DNA of 32,680 nt. Source: Alteromonadaceae bacterium. Its GTDB lineage: Bacteria; Pseudomonadota; Gammaproteobacteria; Pseudomonadales; Oleiphilaceae. Positions 17,477 through 27,437 of this stretch are shown here, piece after piece. Positions within the stretch are counted from its first letter, which is position 1, and the number at the start of each line of letters is the position of its first letter. The stretch covers positions 1 through 32,680 of the forward strand of contig JABXHG010000579.1 of NCBI GenBank assembly GCA_013393545.1, in the 5' to 3' direction. A program made the translations under genes and the position numbers. The notes beneath the pieces were generated by a model that was given only the letters and a program-made list of their open reading frames with translations, ran no database searches and was not told the origin of the DNA.

Positions 17477-18547
17477 ATGATACAGCGAACCCCCGCCCGT
17501 ATAGAAGCCCGCAATGAACCCGCCGGCAGCGAACCGCGCACCGCCACACTCCATATACCCGAGCCGGAAGCCCGTTGGCAGCGCATCCTGAGCGAATCCA
17601 TTACCCGGCCGGAACAGCTGCTGGCACGACTGGGCCTACCCGCCGACACCTGGCTGCCGGGCGCGCAGGCCGGGCATAAACTGTTCGATATTCGGGTGCC
17701 GGAACCCTTCGTGCAGCGCATGCAACCGGGCAATCCCCACGACCCACTGCTGCGACAAGTGCTGCCCTTGGCCGAAGAAACGGAACAGGCTCCGGGTTTT
17801 GTCACCGACCCGCTGGCCGAAGACAACGCCATCGAAACCACCGGTCTGATTCGCAAATACCGCAGCCGGGCGCTGCTGATGGTGACGGGCCAGTGCGCCA
17901 TCAACTGCCGTTACTGCTTCCGCCGGCATTTCCCCTATGGCGATCACCGGCTAAGCCCGGACGACCGCCAGCAAGTGGTCCAAACTCTGGCCGCCAGCCC
18001 GGACATCAATGAAATCATCTTCAGTGGCGGCGACCCCCTGGCTGCCAGCGACAAGCTACTGGCCAAGTGGGCGCAACTGCTGGACGGCATCCCCCACCTT
18101 CGCCGGCTGCGGATACATTCGCGGCTGCCGATAGTCATTCCCCAGCGGGTGGATGACTCGCTGCTGGCCTGGCTTTCCGTCAGTCGGCTGCAGACCATAC
18201 TGGTGGTTCACGTCAATCATCCGGCCGAAATCGACGAGGCCACCCGCGCGGCACTGGCGAAACTCCGGGGTGCCGGTGTTACCCTTCTAAATCAGAGCGT
18301 GATACTGGGCGGCGTAAACGATGACGAAAAAACATTGATCGAGCTGAGCGAAACCCTGTTCGACGCCGGGGTGATGCCCTACTACCTGCATGCGTTTGAC
18401 CCGGTACAAGGCGCCCACCATTTTGCCGTGAGTGATGATCGGGCCCGGGCGCTGGTGCGAAACATGATGGAACAATTACCCGGCTTTCTGGTCCCTAGAC
18501 TGGTACGCGAACTGCCCGGCGAAGCCAGTAAGACGCCGTTGCTGTAA
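17477..18547 (+). CDS. epmB: EpmB, EF-P L-lysine 2,3-aminomutase
   Basis: EpmB is a radical-SAM, PLP-dependent enzyme that makes (R)-beta-lysine for EpmA. The 356-residue protein has the cluster-binding CxxxCxxC motif at Cys140, Cys144 and Cys147 ([19 protein letters not shown]), followed by [14 protein letters not shown] and [15 protein letters not shown] typical of the YjeK/KamA family, and the C-terminal [16 protein letters not shown] with the PLP region. AAGGGG lies five bases before the ATG. It is divergent from efp. With efp and epmA it gives the beta-lysylation steps; the hydroxylase EpmC was not seen here. Confidence 0.95.
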   Translation: MIQRTPARIEARNEPAGSEPRTATLHIPEPEARWQRILSESITRPEQLLARLGLPADTWLPGAQAGHKLFDIRVPEPFVQRMQPGNPHDPLLRQVLPLAEETEQAPGFVTDPLAEDNAIETTGLIRKYRSRALLMVTGQCAINCRYCFRRHFPYGDHRLSPDDRQQVVQTLAASPDINEIIFSGGDPLAASDKLLAKWAQLLDGIPHLRRLRIHSRLPIVIPQRVDDSLLAWLSVSRLQTILVVHVNHPAEIDEATRAALAKLRGAGVTLLNQSVILGGVNDDEKTLIELSETLFDAGVMPYYLHAFDPVQGAHHFAVSDDRARALVRNMMEQLPGFLVPRLVRELPGEASKTPLL

Positions 18548-18648
18548 ACTGCCGGACAGAGACGACAACTCGCTTTTTATTGGCAATTTGCTATCCTGTT
18601 TTCCAATACTAATCAACTAGTACGGCATTCCTTTTTAAGGATTTTCGG

Positions 18649-18702
18649 ATGTTCAAAAACATGAAAAGCCGTCGAACATTGGCGTTAAGACATGGAAGGT
18701 AG
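18649..18702 (+). CDS. Possible 17-residue leader peptide overlapping the next gene's start
   Basis: ATG at 18649 opens a 17-codon frame, MFKNMKSRRTLALRHGR, ending at TAG 18702. The best ribosome site in this region (TAAGGA, about seven bases upstream) belongs to it and not to the large gene, whose ATG at 18692 lies inside its last codons in another frame. The layout fits translational coupling or a basic leader peptide. It may equally be chance; no homologue is recognised. Confidence 0.3.
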   Translation: MFKNMKSRRTLALRHGR

Positions 18703-20524
18703 AACCGAAAAGCCGGATTTGCAGGTGCCCGAACAGAAAGCAGCCAGCCTGTCTTTCTGCGACACCTCATCCAAGGCATTCCGACACTGGGCGGGCCAGC
18801 TGCCCATGGTGAATACCGGCGAAGCTTCCCGGCAGCTTTACCATGCCATCCTGGAAATGAATCAGGTATTTCTTGCGCCTCAACAAAGACTGCAGTTGCT
18901 GGAAATCATCCGGGATAAAATTCATTTTGTCTGTGAAGAGTTGTCTCGCCATTTTCTGGGAATGGCGATCGCTCTTCCAGAAAAACAACGAAAAATCGCC
19001 AATCTGGCACAGGCACTTCAAATACACCTGGCCAATGGCTATAAACTCTGTCTGCTGGAATTTCTCGACAATGGTGGCCCAGCCAAGCAGCGTAAGCTTG
19101 TGGCCATGGCTGCCCACCGCATTATTTCCGAGCTGGGTGCCACGATTGTAAGAGCGCACCAGCTGTACTGCCCCAGCCCCCGGCGCAGCTGGCTTGAATG
19201 CCACGAACTTTACAAATTCGCCTGGCAACAGGATCTTCTGGAACAAAGCGTGCAGGACAACACGTTAACCCACCTCAATGCCACCAGCATTGGCGCTGAT
19301 TACAAACGGATTCTGCTGTTGGGCTGCGCCCGCCCCAACCAATTGCGTCAGAGCGAACTTACCCAGGTATACAACCTTTTTGAGACCTGGGCGCAACACG
19401 CGCAATGCGGCCCGGAAGCCAACGAAAACAGTCTTTTCGTGGTAAACCCCCAGCAGGACAAACCACCGGTGTACCGCAGCCTTCTAAGCCAGACACCGGA
19501 AGAGAGCTGGTACGGGTTTGATACCACGGCCCTGTCTGGCTATCTGTCCGAAGAGCTGCAGACCAGAGGAGACCATCTGCCGGGCACGGATGACGAGCGG
19601 GATCTCCCGATCAATATCCCGGGTACCATCAGCGACAATCTGCTGACCCACCTCAGCCAGGCGTTGGGCATTCTGGCCAAACGCAGCTTCAACCGCATCT
19701 CCAGTCAGGGTACTCTGGAGCTGTGCGTGGGACTGACCGCCACTCACTATTTTGTCGCCGGCGAGAGAACCTTTTCGGAGTTCCTTGAAGGTAACGAAAG
19801 CGATCACCACGAGCAGGAAAACCTGTTCATCAAGAAGGCCAATGCTCCGAAAGATGCCTGGTCACAGGCGCATGACACCGGCCCCAATGATGAACGACTC
19901 CACGCCACCGAAACCCCCATCACTTTTCGCAGCGGTTCTGCCAACCAGGCCACCACTGAGACCCGGCGTAATCGCCCGCAATCACATGAAACCAGGCTGA
20001 TCAATACCAGCCCCGGGGGTTACTGTGTCGCCTGGGAACACAATGTGCCGGCCTCGCTGCAGGCGGGCGAAATTCTGGGTGTACGCGAGCACAAATCACA
20101 CCCATGGAGCATTGCCGTGGTTCGCTGGCTGCGCCAGATCAAGAACCAGGGAACTCAGCTGGGCATTGAGTTGCTGGCACCCAGTGCCTCGCCCGGTGCT
20201 GTCCGGCTCATTCAGAAAGTCGGCCAAAACAGCGAATATCTGCGTGCACTAATGCTGCCGGAAATCAATGTTGTCAATCAGGCGGCAACTCTGGTTACCC
20301 CGCGCATGCCATTCCAGACCGGACACCGTATCTCCCTGCTGCACGACGGCTGTGAAGATCACGCCCAACTGCTGAAAAAAGTGTCTGCGACCGGCAGTGT
20401 CAGCCAGTTCGAGCTTAAATTGTTCAACTCTCAGCCTCTGGCTTCCAGCACGGATGATCGTAAAACCTCGCCGGGCCACCCTACCACGGACGACGAGTTC
20501 GACTCTTTATGGCCATCCCTGTGA
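18692..20524 (+). CDS. PilZ-domain protein of unknown role next to fimX
   Basis: This 610-residue soluble protein has no signal peptide or membrane segment. The N-terminal two-thirds (about residues 1-400) are alpha-helical looking and unlike any family I can name. The C-terminal part (about 425-520) looks like a cyclic-di-GMP-binding PilZ domain: an arginine-rich stretch (RRNR) precedes the NxSxxG motif at Asn438-Gly443 (NTSPGG), and the domain closes with GTQLGIELL. By position it corresponds to the gene before fimX in Pseudomonas (recalled as PA4958). A role in type IV pilus or twitching control is inferred from the neighbour only. The start is uncertain: an in-frame TAA lies just upstream and the ribosome site is poor, so coupling to the 17-codon frame is possible. 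Confidence 0.8.
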   Translation: MEGRTEKPDLQVPEQKAASLSFCDTSSKAFRHWAGQLPMVNTGEASRQLYHAILEMNQVFLAPQQRLQLLEIIRDKIHFVCEELSRHFLGMAIALPEKQRKIANLAQALQIHLANGYKLCLLEFLDNGGPAKQRKLVAMAAHRIISELGATIVRAHQLYCPSPRRSWLECHELYKFAWQQDLLEQSVQDNTLTHLNATSIGADYKRILLLGCARPNQLRQSELTQVYNLFETWAQHAQCGPEANENSLFVVNPQQDKPPVYRSLLSQTPEESWYGFDTTALSGYLSEELQTRGDHLPGTDDERDLPINIPGTISDNLLTHLSQALGILAKRSFNRISSQGTLELCVGLTATHYFVAGERTFSEFLEGNESDHHEQENLFIKKANAPKDAWSQAHDTGPNDERLHATETPITFRSGSANQATTETRRNRPQSHETRLINTSPGGYCVAWEHNVPASLQAGEILGVREHKSHPWSIAVVRWLRQIKNQGTQLGIELLAPSASPGAVRLIQKVGQNSEYLRALMLPEINVVNQAATLVTPRMPFQTGHRISLLHDGCEDHAQLLKKVSATGSVSQFELKLFNSQPLASSTDDRKTSPGHPTTDDEFDSLWPSL

Positions 20525-20589
20525 CCTGGCCGGTTGTTATCCGCAGCCGTGCGCTGCATTATGAGACCAATAATTTTTGACCGGATAGA

Positions 20590-20608
20590 GCTGGCAACAA
20601 GTGCCAGC
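20590..20608 (+). promoter_or_regulatory. Hairpin in the leader of fimX
   Basis: A perfect seven-base stem GCTGGCA/TGCCAGC closes a five-base loop (ACAAG) in the 119-base gap upstream of fimX. There is no T tract after it. It could shape the fimX leader or mark an operator; the sequence does not decide. Confidence 0.3.
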
Positions 20609-20643
20609 GATCTGGCTAACGGGCACCACGAGACCTCTTTGGA

Positions 20644-22728
20644 ATGCAGAAAAACAACACCACCGTACACCTGCTAATTCTCGACCCCTCGCAAAACGAT
20701 GCTGAATCGGTTGTCAGTCTATTGCGAAATGCAGGTCGGGCGACCCGGGCACACCGGATCACCTCGGGGGAAGATCTGGAAGAGGCCCTGAAGACATCCA
20801 CCTGGGATCTGTTGCTGGCCCGGGACGTAGAACAGGAATTCGGCCCGGATGACGCCCTGGCCACGATCAAGCGCATGGACAAGGATATTCCTTTTATTCT
20901 GCTGACCGGGGAAGCCGACCGTGAACGTACAGTCAGCATCCTGCGCGCCGGTGCTCAGGATGCGCTGCCGTTCGACTATTCCGATTTACTGATTCTGGTA
21001 GCCAAAAGGGAGCTGGCCGCGCTCTACGAGCGCCGTCGCCGTCGCATACTCGAATCCCACCTGCGCGAGGCCGAGCAACGCTGCCAGCTGCTGTTGGAAA
21101 GTTCAAAAGATGCCATTGCCTACATCAACGACGGCATGCACATTTACGCCAACCAGTCCTACATGGAACTGCTGGGCTACGACGACATCGATGAACTGAT
21201 CTGCATTCCGGTACTGGACACCCTGACCCCCGACAGTCAGGAAAAATACAAGGAATTCATGAAAGTCTTCGCCCACAAGGGTGAAGATGGCATGACTCTC
21301 AACTGCACCGCCCGGCGCAGCGATGACCAGGAACTGGATGTCACCATGTCGGTTTCCGCCGCCACCTTCGATGGCGAAGCCTGCACCCAGATTGTTCTGC
21401 AACCCGAGCACTCCGATGCCGAGCTGGAAGAAAAGTTACAGGAAATCAGCAACCAGGACCTGCTCACCGGGCTGTACAACCGCCAATACCTGATGAGTGC
21501 GCTTGGCCGCGCAGTAGCCGAAGCCGGCAAAAACAACCAGACCGGAGCCATTGCCTACATTGCTCTGGATAACTTCCTTGCGATGAAAACTCGCATCGGC
21601 ATTGCCGGTGCCGACCTGCTGCTGGGTGACCTGGCCAGTCTTCTGAAAGAACATACAAGCGAAGGCGTCACCCTGGCACGGCTAAGCGACGATGCCTTCT
21701 GCATGATGTGCCTGCCCTGCGACGAAAAAACCATGGAGCAGCAGTGCCAGGGCATTCGCAAAGCCGTGGAAGACCACCTGTTCGACATAAACGGCCAGAC
21801 GGTTCCCCTAACGGTTTCCATCGGCATTGCGGCCATTACAGAAAACTCTCCCAAAGCCGAAGACCTGATGGGTCGAGCACACACGGCTTCCTCAGATGTG
21901 AAAAAACAGGCAGACCATGGTGAGGGCAATGGAGTCCAGGTCTACAATCCGGCCGATTATGAAACTCTGGACAGCGGCAATTCCGCTGAAGCGATCCAGC
22001 GGGCGCTGGATGAAAACCGGTTCCGCTTGCTCTTCCAGCCAGTCATTAACCTTCGTGGCGAAGACGAAGAGCACTACGAAGCCTTCGTGCGCATGCTCGA
22101 TAAGGACAACAACGAAATATCACCCTACGATTTTCTGCCGCCGGTCGGGCCCACGGACACTACCATCAAGATCGACCGCTGGGTGATCCTGCAGACCATC
22201 AAACAACTGGCCAGCCACCGTTCCCGCGGGCACGATACCCGCATGTTCCTGAGCGTGACCGCCGAAACCCTGCAGGACAAGACCTTCACGCCTTGGTTGA
22301 GCGTGGCTCTGAAGGCTGCACGGCTGCCGGGTGACTCACTGATCTTCCAGATGCGCGAAGGCGATGCCACCAACCACATGAAACAGGCCAGGGAGTTCAC
22401 CAAGGCGGTGCACCAGTTGCGTTGCAAGGTGTCGATCTCCCAGTTTGGCTGCGCGCTCAATCCGTTCAACACGCTCAAGCACATTGAGGCGGATTACGTG
22501 AAAATCGACGGCTCGTTCACCGAAGAAATCCAGAAAAACAGCGAAGCCAAGGAGCAGGTCAAGGAGATGGTCAAGAGTCTGCAGAATGCCGGCAAGCTGA
22601 CCATTATTCCGCTGGTGGAAAACGCCGGCGTGCTGGCGACACTCTGGCAGGCTGGCGTGAACTACATCCAGGGCTATTACCTTCAGGCGCCGGTGCCGGA
22701 AATGAATCACGATTTCACCGAAAACTAA
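20644..22728 (+). CDS. fimX: FimX-type degenerate GGDEF/EAL protein
   Basis: FimX is a polar cyclic-di-GMP receptor that promotes type IV pilus assembly. The 694-residue protein has the FimX order: REC-like domain (about 8-125), PAS (about 145-260), GGDEF (about 270-420) and EAL (about 440-690). The GGDEF site reads LSDDAF (347-352), so no cyclase activity is expected. The EAL triad is EAF (479-481) and the usual DDFG is SQFG (599-602), so phosphodiesterase activity is likely lost while ligand binding may remain. FimX of P. aeruginosa (about 691 residues) has the same kinds of loss. The N-terminus (SQNDAESVVSLLRNAGRATR) resembles the Pseudomonas protein strongly as I recall it. No clear ribosome site precedes the ATG. 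A strong terminator follows. Confidence 0.9.
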   Translation: MQKNNTTVHLLILDPSQNDAESVVSLLRNAGRATRAHRITSGEDLEEALKTSTWDLLLARDVEQEFGPDDALATIKRMDKDIPFILLTGEADRERTVSILRAGAQDALPFDYSDLLILVAKRELAALYERRRRRILESHLREAEQRCQLLLESSKDAIAYINDGMHIYANQSYMELLGYDDIDELICIPVLDTLTPDSQEKYKEFMKVFAHKGEDGMTLNCTARRSDDQELDVTMSVSAATFDGEACTQIVLQPEHSDAELEEKLQEISNQDLLTGLYNRQYLMSALGRAVAEAGKNNQTGAIAYIALDNFLAMKTRIGIAGADLLLGDLASLLKEHTSEGVTLARLSDDAFCMMCLPCDEKTMEQQCQGIRKAVEDHLFDINGQTVPLTVSIGIAAITENSPKAEDLMGRAHTASSDVKKQADHGEGNGVQVYNPADYETLDSGNSAEAIQRALDENRFRLLFQPVINLRGEDEEHYEAFVRMLDKDNNEISPYDFLPPVGPTDTTIKIDRWVILQTIKQLASHRSRGHDTRMFLSVTAETLQDKTFTPWLSVALKAARLPGDSLIFQMREGDATNHMKQAREFTKAVHQLRCKVSISQFGCALNPFNTLKHIEADYVKIDGSFTEEIQKNSEAKEQVKEMVKSLQNAGKLTIIPLVENAGVLATLWQAGVNYIQGYYLQAPVPEMNHDFTEN

Positions 22729-22749
22729 CGGCCGGGCCAGCCCCACAGC

Positions 22750-22789
22750 CACAAAAAAGGCGAGCTTCCCGCAGCTCGCCTTTTTTGTG
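22750..22789. terminator. Bidirectional intrinsic terminator between fimX and serB
   Basis: A perfect 16-base inverted repeat (22750-22765 with 22774-22789) has a GC-rich core GGCGAGC/GCTCGCC, an eight-base loop, an A-run before it and a T-run after it. It can end transcription of fimX from the left and of serB from the right. Confidence 0.92.
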
Positions 22790-22812
22790 TTCGCCGCTGC
22801 GATGGACAGCGC

Positions 22813-24030
22813 CTACAAATGCAGGCTGGTTTCGCTCTGGCGGAAGCCGATCAGATACAGGATGGCATCCAGCCCCAGCGTGGAGATGGAATGGCGCGCC
22901 GATTCCTTGACCAGCGGCTTGGCCCGGAACGCCACGCCCAGGCCGGCCTGGCTCAGCATGGGTAGATCGTTGGCGCCATCGCCTACGGCAATCACCTGCT
23001 CCCGGGAAATGTGCTCCTTGTCGGCAATTTCCAGTAACAGTTCCGCCTTGCGCTGACCATCAACAATCTGGCCTTTCACCTCGCCGGTCACCTTGCCGTC
23101 AACAATTTCCAGCTCATTGGCGTACACATAATCGATGCCCAGCTTACGCTGCAAGTGGCGGGCGAAATAGGTAAAACCACCGGACAGAATGGCCGTGCGA
23201 TACCCCAGGGTCTGCAGACTGCGAATCAGGTGCTCGGCGCCTTCGGTCAGCCGCAGGCGCTGGGCAATGCCTTCCAGCACCGACTCATCCAGCCCCTTCA
23301 ACAACGCCAGGCGCTCGGCAAAGCTCTGGCTGAAATCCAGCTCGCCCTGCATGGCCCGCTCGGTGATTTCCGCCACCTGGTCACCCACACCAGCCTCGTG
23401 GGCCAGCTCGTCGATCACTTCCGCTTCGATCAGGGTGGAGTCCATGTCAAACACCACCAACCGGCGGTTGCGCCGGAAAATGGAATCCTCCTGGAACGCG
23501 ATATCCACGTTCATCTCGCCGGCAATATGCAGGAAGTCGGCCCGAAGCTGCTCCAGGTCTGTCGGCGTGCCTCGCACGGAAAACTCCACGCAGGCGATTC
23601 GGTTATCCGTTGGGTTCAGCGAGGGGCGAGCCGACAACCGGGTGATGTTATCGATATTCAGCCCGTGGCGGGCGGTAATGGCCGACACCCGGGCAATCTG
23701 CTCGGCTTTGATATCCCGGGACAACAGGGTAACGATGTAACAAGCGCGGTTTCGCCCGGCCGCCCACGCCTGGTATTCCTGCTCGGTGATGGGGGCAAAA
23801 CGCACCTGCAAATCCAGGGCGTGCAGGCGGAACAGTAGATCCCGAATCACCGGTGACGAGCGGGATTCGTCCGGGATTTCGATCAGGATGCCCCAGGTCA
23901 GGTGGTCGTGAATCACCGCCTGGCCGATGTCCAGAATACGGACCTCGTATTGCCCCATAATGCCGGTAATTTCCGAGGTCAGCCCGGGCTTGTCGCGCCC
24001 GGACACGTTAATCAATACCAGTTCACTCAC
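22813..24030 (-). CDS. serB: Phosphoserine phosphatase SerB with N-terminal ACT domains
   Basis: SerB performs the last step of serine synthesis. The 405-residue protein has two ACT-like regulatory regions (about residues 1-170) and a HAD phosphatase domain (about 185-395). Catalytic Asp195 and Asp197 lie in VVFDMDST; the other HAD motifs are [12 protein letters not shown], then KAELLLEIA, and [10 protein letters not shown]. The start is GTG at 24030 with GAGG upstream, and it overlaps the parC 3' end by eight bases, so serB is translationally coupled to a topoisomerase subunit. E. coli SerB (322 residues) is shorter; the longer form resembles pseudomonad and mycobacterial types. It ends at a strong shared terminator. 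Confidence 0.95.
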   Translation of the reverse strand: MSELVLINVSGRDKPGLTSEITGIMGQYEVRILDIGQAVIHDHLTWGILIEIPDESRSSPVIRDLLFRLHALDLQVRFAPITEQEYQAWAAGRNRACYIVTLLSRDIKAEQIARVSAITARHGLNIDNITRLSARPSLNPTDNRIACVEFSVRGTPTDLEQLRADFLHIAGEMNVDIAFQEDSIFRRNRRLVVFDMDSTLIEAEVIDELAHEAGVGDQVAEITERAMQGELDFSQSFAERLALLKGLDESVLEGIAQRLRLTEGAEHLIRSLQTLGYRTAILSGGFTYFARHLQRKLGIDYVYANELEIVDGKVTGEVKGQIVDGQRKAELLLEIADKEHISREQVIAVGDGANDLPMLSQAGLGVAFRAKPLVKESARHSISTLGLDAILYLIGFRQSETSLHL

Positions 24031-26317
24031 TGTCCTCGTTCTCCTGTTCCTGCGCCCGGGCGGCGGAAGGGGTTACCACAATCTCGTCTACCCGCTGCAA
24101 ACCACGTGGCAGCTTGTGCCCGCGCCGGCCGCGGTCACCGATGTAGTGTTCCAGATCGGCAAAGCGTAAACCCAGCTTGCGCTTGCCGGCGCGAATTTCC
24201 AGCTGATCTTCCTGGCCAAATACCGCCAGCGCCACCACGAACTCCTCCCGGCTCTGTACTCGTGCCGAGGGAATACTCAGCATCTTGTTGCCCTTGCCTT
24301 TCGCCAGCTCCGGCAACTCAGTCAGCGGGAACACCAGCATGCGACCTTCATTCGAGACAGCCGCAATGTAAAGCGTGGAGGCGGTTTCCGGCACCATCAC
24401 CGGCGACATCAACTCTGCCCCCTTGGGCACGGTCACCATGGACTTGCCCGCCCGGTTCTTGCTGATCATGTTATTCAGTTCTGTCACAAAACCATAGCCG
24501 GCGTCGGTGGCCAACAATACCTTGTTGTCCGGCTTGCCGGTCACCAGACCGGCAAAAGTAGCGCCTGAAGGCGGGTTGATGCGGCCGGTCAGCGGCTCAC
24601 CCTGGCCCCTGGCCGAGGGCAGAGAATGCGCCATCAAGGCATAGGCCCGGCCCGTGGAGTCCAGGAAAATCGCTTGCTGGTTATTGCGACCGCGCGCTGC
24701 CAGGGCGAAGCGATCACCGGCCTTATAGTTGAGGCCCGTCGGGTCAATGTCGTGACCCTTGGCCGCGCGCACCCAGCCTTTTTCCGACAGAACAATGGTG
24801 ACCGGGTCATTGGAGACCAGATCGGTTTCGCTGAAGGCCCGTGCTTCTTCACGCTCGACAATGGGTGAACGGCGGTCGTCACCGAAAGCCTCGGCATCCC
24901 GCTCCAGTTCGCTCTTGATCAGCTCGCGCAGGCGATCTTCGGACCCCAGGATGGATTGCAGCTCATCGCGCTCGGCGGACAACTCGTCCTGCTCACCGCG
25001 AATCTTCATTTCTTCCAGCTTGGCCAGATGGCGCAGTTTCAGCTCGAGGATGGCCTCGGCCTGCTCCGGCGAGAGCCCGAAGCGGCGAATCAGCTCGTCC
25101 TTGGGCTTATCCTCGTAACGGATGACCTCAATCACCTCATCCAGATTCAGGTAAGCCACCAGCAGGCCTTCGAGAATGTGTAGCCTTGCCAGTACCTTGT
25201 CCAGACGATATTGCAACCGGCGGGTAACGGTGGTTTTACGGAACGCCAGCCACTCGGTAAGAATCTCCGCCAGACCTTTCACCCCGGGCCGGCCATCATT
25301 ACCGATCATATTGAGGTTCACCCGGTAGGTTCTCGCAAGATCGGTACTGTCGAACAGGTGCGCCATCAACCCTTCCAGATCCACCCGGTTGGAGCGGGGT
25401 ACAATCACCAGACGGGTCGGGTTTTCGTGATCGGATTCATCCCGCAGGTCCGCCACCATCGGCAGTTTTTTGGTCTGCATCTGCTGGGCAATCTGCTCCA
25501 GCACCCGGTTACCGGACACCTGATGCGGCAGGTCGGTGACGACGATTTCGCCGCTTTCCCGCACCCAACGTGCCCGCATGCGCAGCGAGCCCCGGCCGGT
25601 CTGGTACATTTTGCGTAGATCGGCCCGGGGCGTGATGATTTCCGCCCGGGTCGGGAAGTCTGGCCCCTTGATGTGTTCGCACAGCTGGTCCACCGAGGCC
25701 TCGGGCTCGTCCAGCATGCGCACACAGGCGGCTGTCACTTCCCTCACGTTATGGGGAGGGATGTCGGTGGCCATGCCCACGGCAATGCCGGTGGTGCCGT
25801 TCAGCAATACATGGGGCAGCCGGGCCGGCAGTACCGAAGGCTCTTCCATGGTGCCATCAAAGTTTGGCACCCAGTCCACCGTGCCCTGACCCAACTCGCC
25901 CAACAGAACCTCGGCAAAAGGCGCCAGCCGGGATTCGGTATAACGCATGGCGGCAAAGGATTTGGGGTCGTCCGGCGAGCCCCAGTTACCCTGGCCATCC
26001 ACCAGCGGATAGCGGTAGGAGAACGGCTGAGCCATCAGCACCATGGCTTCGTAGCAGGCGCTGTCGCCGTGGGGGTGGAATTTACCCAGCACATCGCCCA
26101 CGGTGCGGGCGGATTTCTTGTACTTGGAGGTGGACTTGAGGCCCAGCTCCGACATGGCGTAGACAATACGACGCTGGACCGGCTTCAGGCCGTCGCCGAC
26201 GTTCGGCAATGCCCTGTCCAGGATGACGTACATGGAATAATCAAGGTAGGCCTTCTCGGTGTAATCCCGTAACGAGACCCGTTCGAAACCTTCATCCGTT
26301 GTCTGAAACTCTGGCAT
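24023..26317 (-). CDS. parC: DNA topoisomerase IV subunit A
   Basis: ParC with ParE unlinks daughter chromosomes. The 764-residue protein has the GyrA/ParC winged-helix and tower region, with catalytic Tyr126 in [10 protein letters not shown] and a C-terminal domain (about 500-750) of beta-pinwheel type. In the quinolone-resistance region the residues equivalent to E. coli Ser80 and Glu84 are Ser86 and Glu90 ([10 protein letters not shown]), the susceptible form. The C-terminal half lacks the GyrA-box, supporting ParC rather than GyrA. parE lies about 3.5 kb away on the same strand, and serB overlaps the parC stop. Confidence 0.96.
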   Translation of the reverse strand: MPEFQTTDEGFERVSLRDYTEKAYLDYSMYVILDRALPNVGDGLKPVQRRIVYAMSELGLKSTSKYKKSARTVGDVLGKFHPHGDSACYEAMVLMAQPFSYRYPLVDGQGNWGSPDDPKSFAAMRYTESRLAPFAEVLLGELGQGTVDWVPNFDGTMEEPSVLPARLPHVLLNGTTGIAVGMATDIPPHNVREVTAACVRMLDEPEASVDQLCEHIKGPDFPTRAEIITPRADLRKMYQTGRGSLRMRARWVRESGEIVVTDLPHQVSGNRVLEQIAQQMQTKKLPMVADLRDESDHENPTRLVIVPRSNRVDLEGLMAHLFDSTDLARTYRVNLNMIGNDGRPGVKGLAEILTEWLAFRKTTVTRRLQYRLDKVLARLHILEGLLVAYLNLDEVIEVIRYEDKPKDELIRRFGLSPEQAEAILELKLRHLAKLEEMKIRGEQDELSAERDELQSILGSEDRLRELIKSELERDAEAFGDDRRSPIVEREEARAFSETDLVSNDPVTIVLSEKGWVRAAKGHDIDPTGLNYKAGDRFALAARGRNNQQAIFLDSTGRAYALMAHSLPSARGQGEPLTGRINPPSGATFAGLVTGKPDNKVLLATDAGYGFVTELNNMISKNRAGKSMVTVPKGAELMSPVMVPETASTLYIAAVSNEGRMLVFPLTELPELAKGKGNKMLSIPSARVQSREEFVVALAVFGQEDQLEIRAGKRKLGLRFADLEHYIGDRGRRGHKLPRGLQRVDEIVVTPSAARAQEQENEDSE

Positions 26318-26408
26318 GGATGCCCCTTTGCCTTGAATGCCTGACGTGAAATGTGGCGCACTATGCTACGCTTCTTCCGCCGACGGGTGCCGGCTTTTGA
26401 AGCGCACC

Positions 26409-26438
26409 ATTATATGGACGCCGGGCCGGATACACCAA
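26409..26438 (-). promoter_or_regulatory. Candidate sigma-70 promoter for parC
   Basis: On the minus strand a perfect TATAAT (26414-26409) is preceded, 18 bases away, by TTGGTG (26438-26433). The start point would be near 26402, giving a leader of about 85 bases. The -10 is exact; the -35 matches only TTG. Confidence 0.5.
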
Positions 26439-26540
26439 TTTCCAATAGCGGAATTCCCGAATGGAGCAAATTCCGGGCGCACCGTACTCTGCGATGACGT
26501 AATCAGAACGCCGTTTTATTTCTCGGATGAGCGGAAACCT

Positions 26541-26777
26541 ATGAAACCCATATTCAAAGCTTGCGGGCATGCCATGATCACTGCGGTGGTTAACGCCTTT
26601 TTGGCAGTTGCTCTGATGCTCATGGTGGAATTTGCCATCAGCGGCACATTCCAGGTAGCCGAGCCTTACTTATGGGCAGGATTCCTGATCTGGATTGTCA
26701 TTTTTGGCGGGCAATTCCTCCGTCAGCGGCATTTGTGCCGCTGCGCGGAACAAAACGGTGATACCCAGAAAGGGTAA
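26541..26777 (+). CDS. Small two-helix membrane protein, unknown
   Basis: From ATG at 26541 the protein has 78 residues. It begins with MKPIFKACGHAM and has two strongly hydrophobic stretches (about residues 12-33 and 45-62), then a short basic, cysteine-containing tail (RQRHLCRCAEQ). It looks like a small inner-membrane protein; I do not recognise the family. A longer frame starts at 26337 but its first 68 residues read as non-coding. GCGGAAA lies upstream as a possible ribosome site. It is divergent from parC and converges with yceI, 21 bases away. Confidence 0.6.
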   Translation: MKPIFKACGHAMITAVVNAFLAVALMLMVEFAISGTFQVAEPYLWAGFLIWIVIFGGQFLRQRHLCRCAEQNGDTQKG

Positions 26778-26798
26778 ACACCGTTTATGACATATTGA

Positions 26799-27383
26799 TT
26801 ACTGTTTGATACCTTCCACGGAAATTTCCAGCTCCACCACTTCAGACGCCGGCCCCAAATCCATCGGGATGCCAAAATCTTTCAGGCGCAGCTCGGTTTC
26901 AGCTTCGAAACCCATGCGGTAGCCACCCCAGGGGTCTTCACCATGGCCCAGCAGCTCGGCATCCAGGGTCACTTCCCGGGTAACGCCGCGCAGGGTCAGA
27001 TCACCGATGATGTCGGCTTCATCACTGTCATCATCCAGCACAATGCGCTTGCTCTTGAAGGTGGCTTCCGGAAACTCTCCCACGTGCAGAAAGTCTTCAC
27101 TGCGCAGGTGTTTGTCACGTTCCGCATGGTTGGAATCCACGCTGGCCGGGTCAATGGTGACTGTCACAGAACTGTTTTCCGGGTTCTCGGCATCGTAGAC
27201 AAACTCACCGTCAAAGTCGTTAAAACGGCCGTACAGCCAGCTGTAACCCAGGTGTGAAATCTTGAAGGTGATGAACTGGTGGGCCCCTTCGTTATCGAAC
27301 GCGTAGGTGCCACTGTGGTTGTCCGCATGGGCACCACCAGCGAGGGCCAGGGATACTGCGGAGGCGAGTAGTACTTTTTTCAT
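26799..27383 (-). CDS. YceI-family periplasmic protein
   Basis: The 194-residue protein has a cleavable signal peptide ([20 protein letters not shown], cut after residue 20). The mature part has the YceI lipocalin-like fold signatures: [20 protein letters not shown] near the start, [35 protein letters not shown] and LKDFGI. YceI proteins bind isoprenoid-type lipids such as polyprenyl quinones in the periplasm. The gene follows a cytochrome b561 gene after 54 bases, an association common in proteobacteria and suggesting work on a membrane quinone. AGGAG lies six bases before the ATG. The exact ligand is unknown. Confidence 0.93.
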   Translation of the reverse strand: MKKVLLASAVSLALAGGAHADNHSGTYAFDNEGAHQFITFKISHLGYSWLYGRFNDFDGEFVYDAENPENSSVTVTIDPASVDSNHAERDKHLRSEDFLHVGEFPEATFKSKRIVLDDDSDEADIIGDLTLRGVTREVTLDAELLGHGEDPWGGYRMGFEAETELRLKDFGIPMDLGPASEVVELEISVEGIKQ

Positions 27384-27437
27384 GGTTTTCTCCTTTTTGC
27401 TCGTTAGTCAGAGTCAGGTATTCAATGGCTTAGCCGC

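Noticed and set aside
17432..17554. N-terminal extension of EF-P
   Set aside because: The extension crosses into epmB; the ATG at 17431 has a ribosome site and places Lys34 exactly where the family has it.
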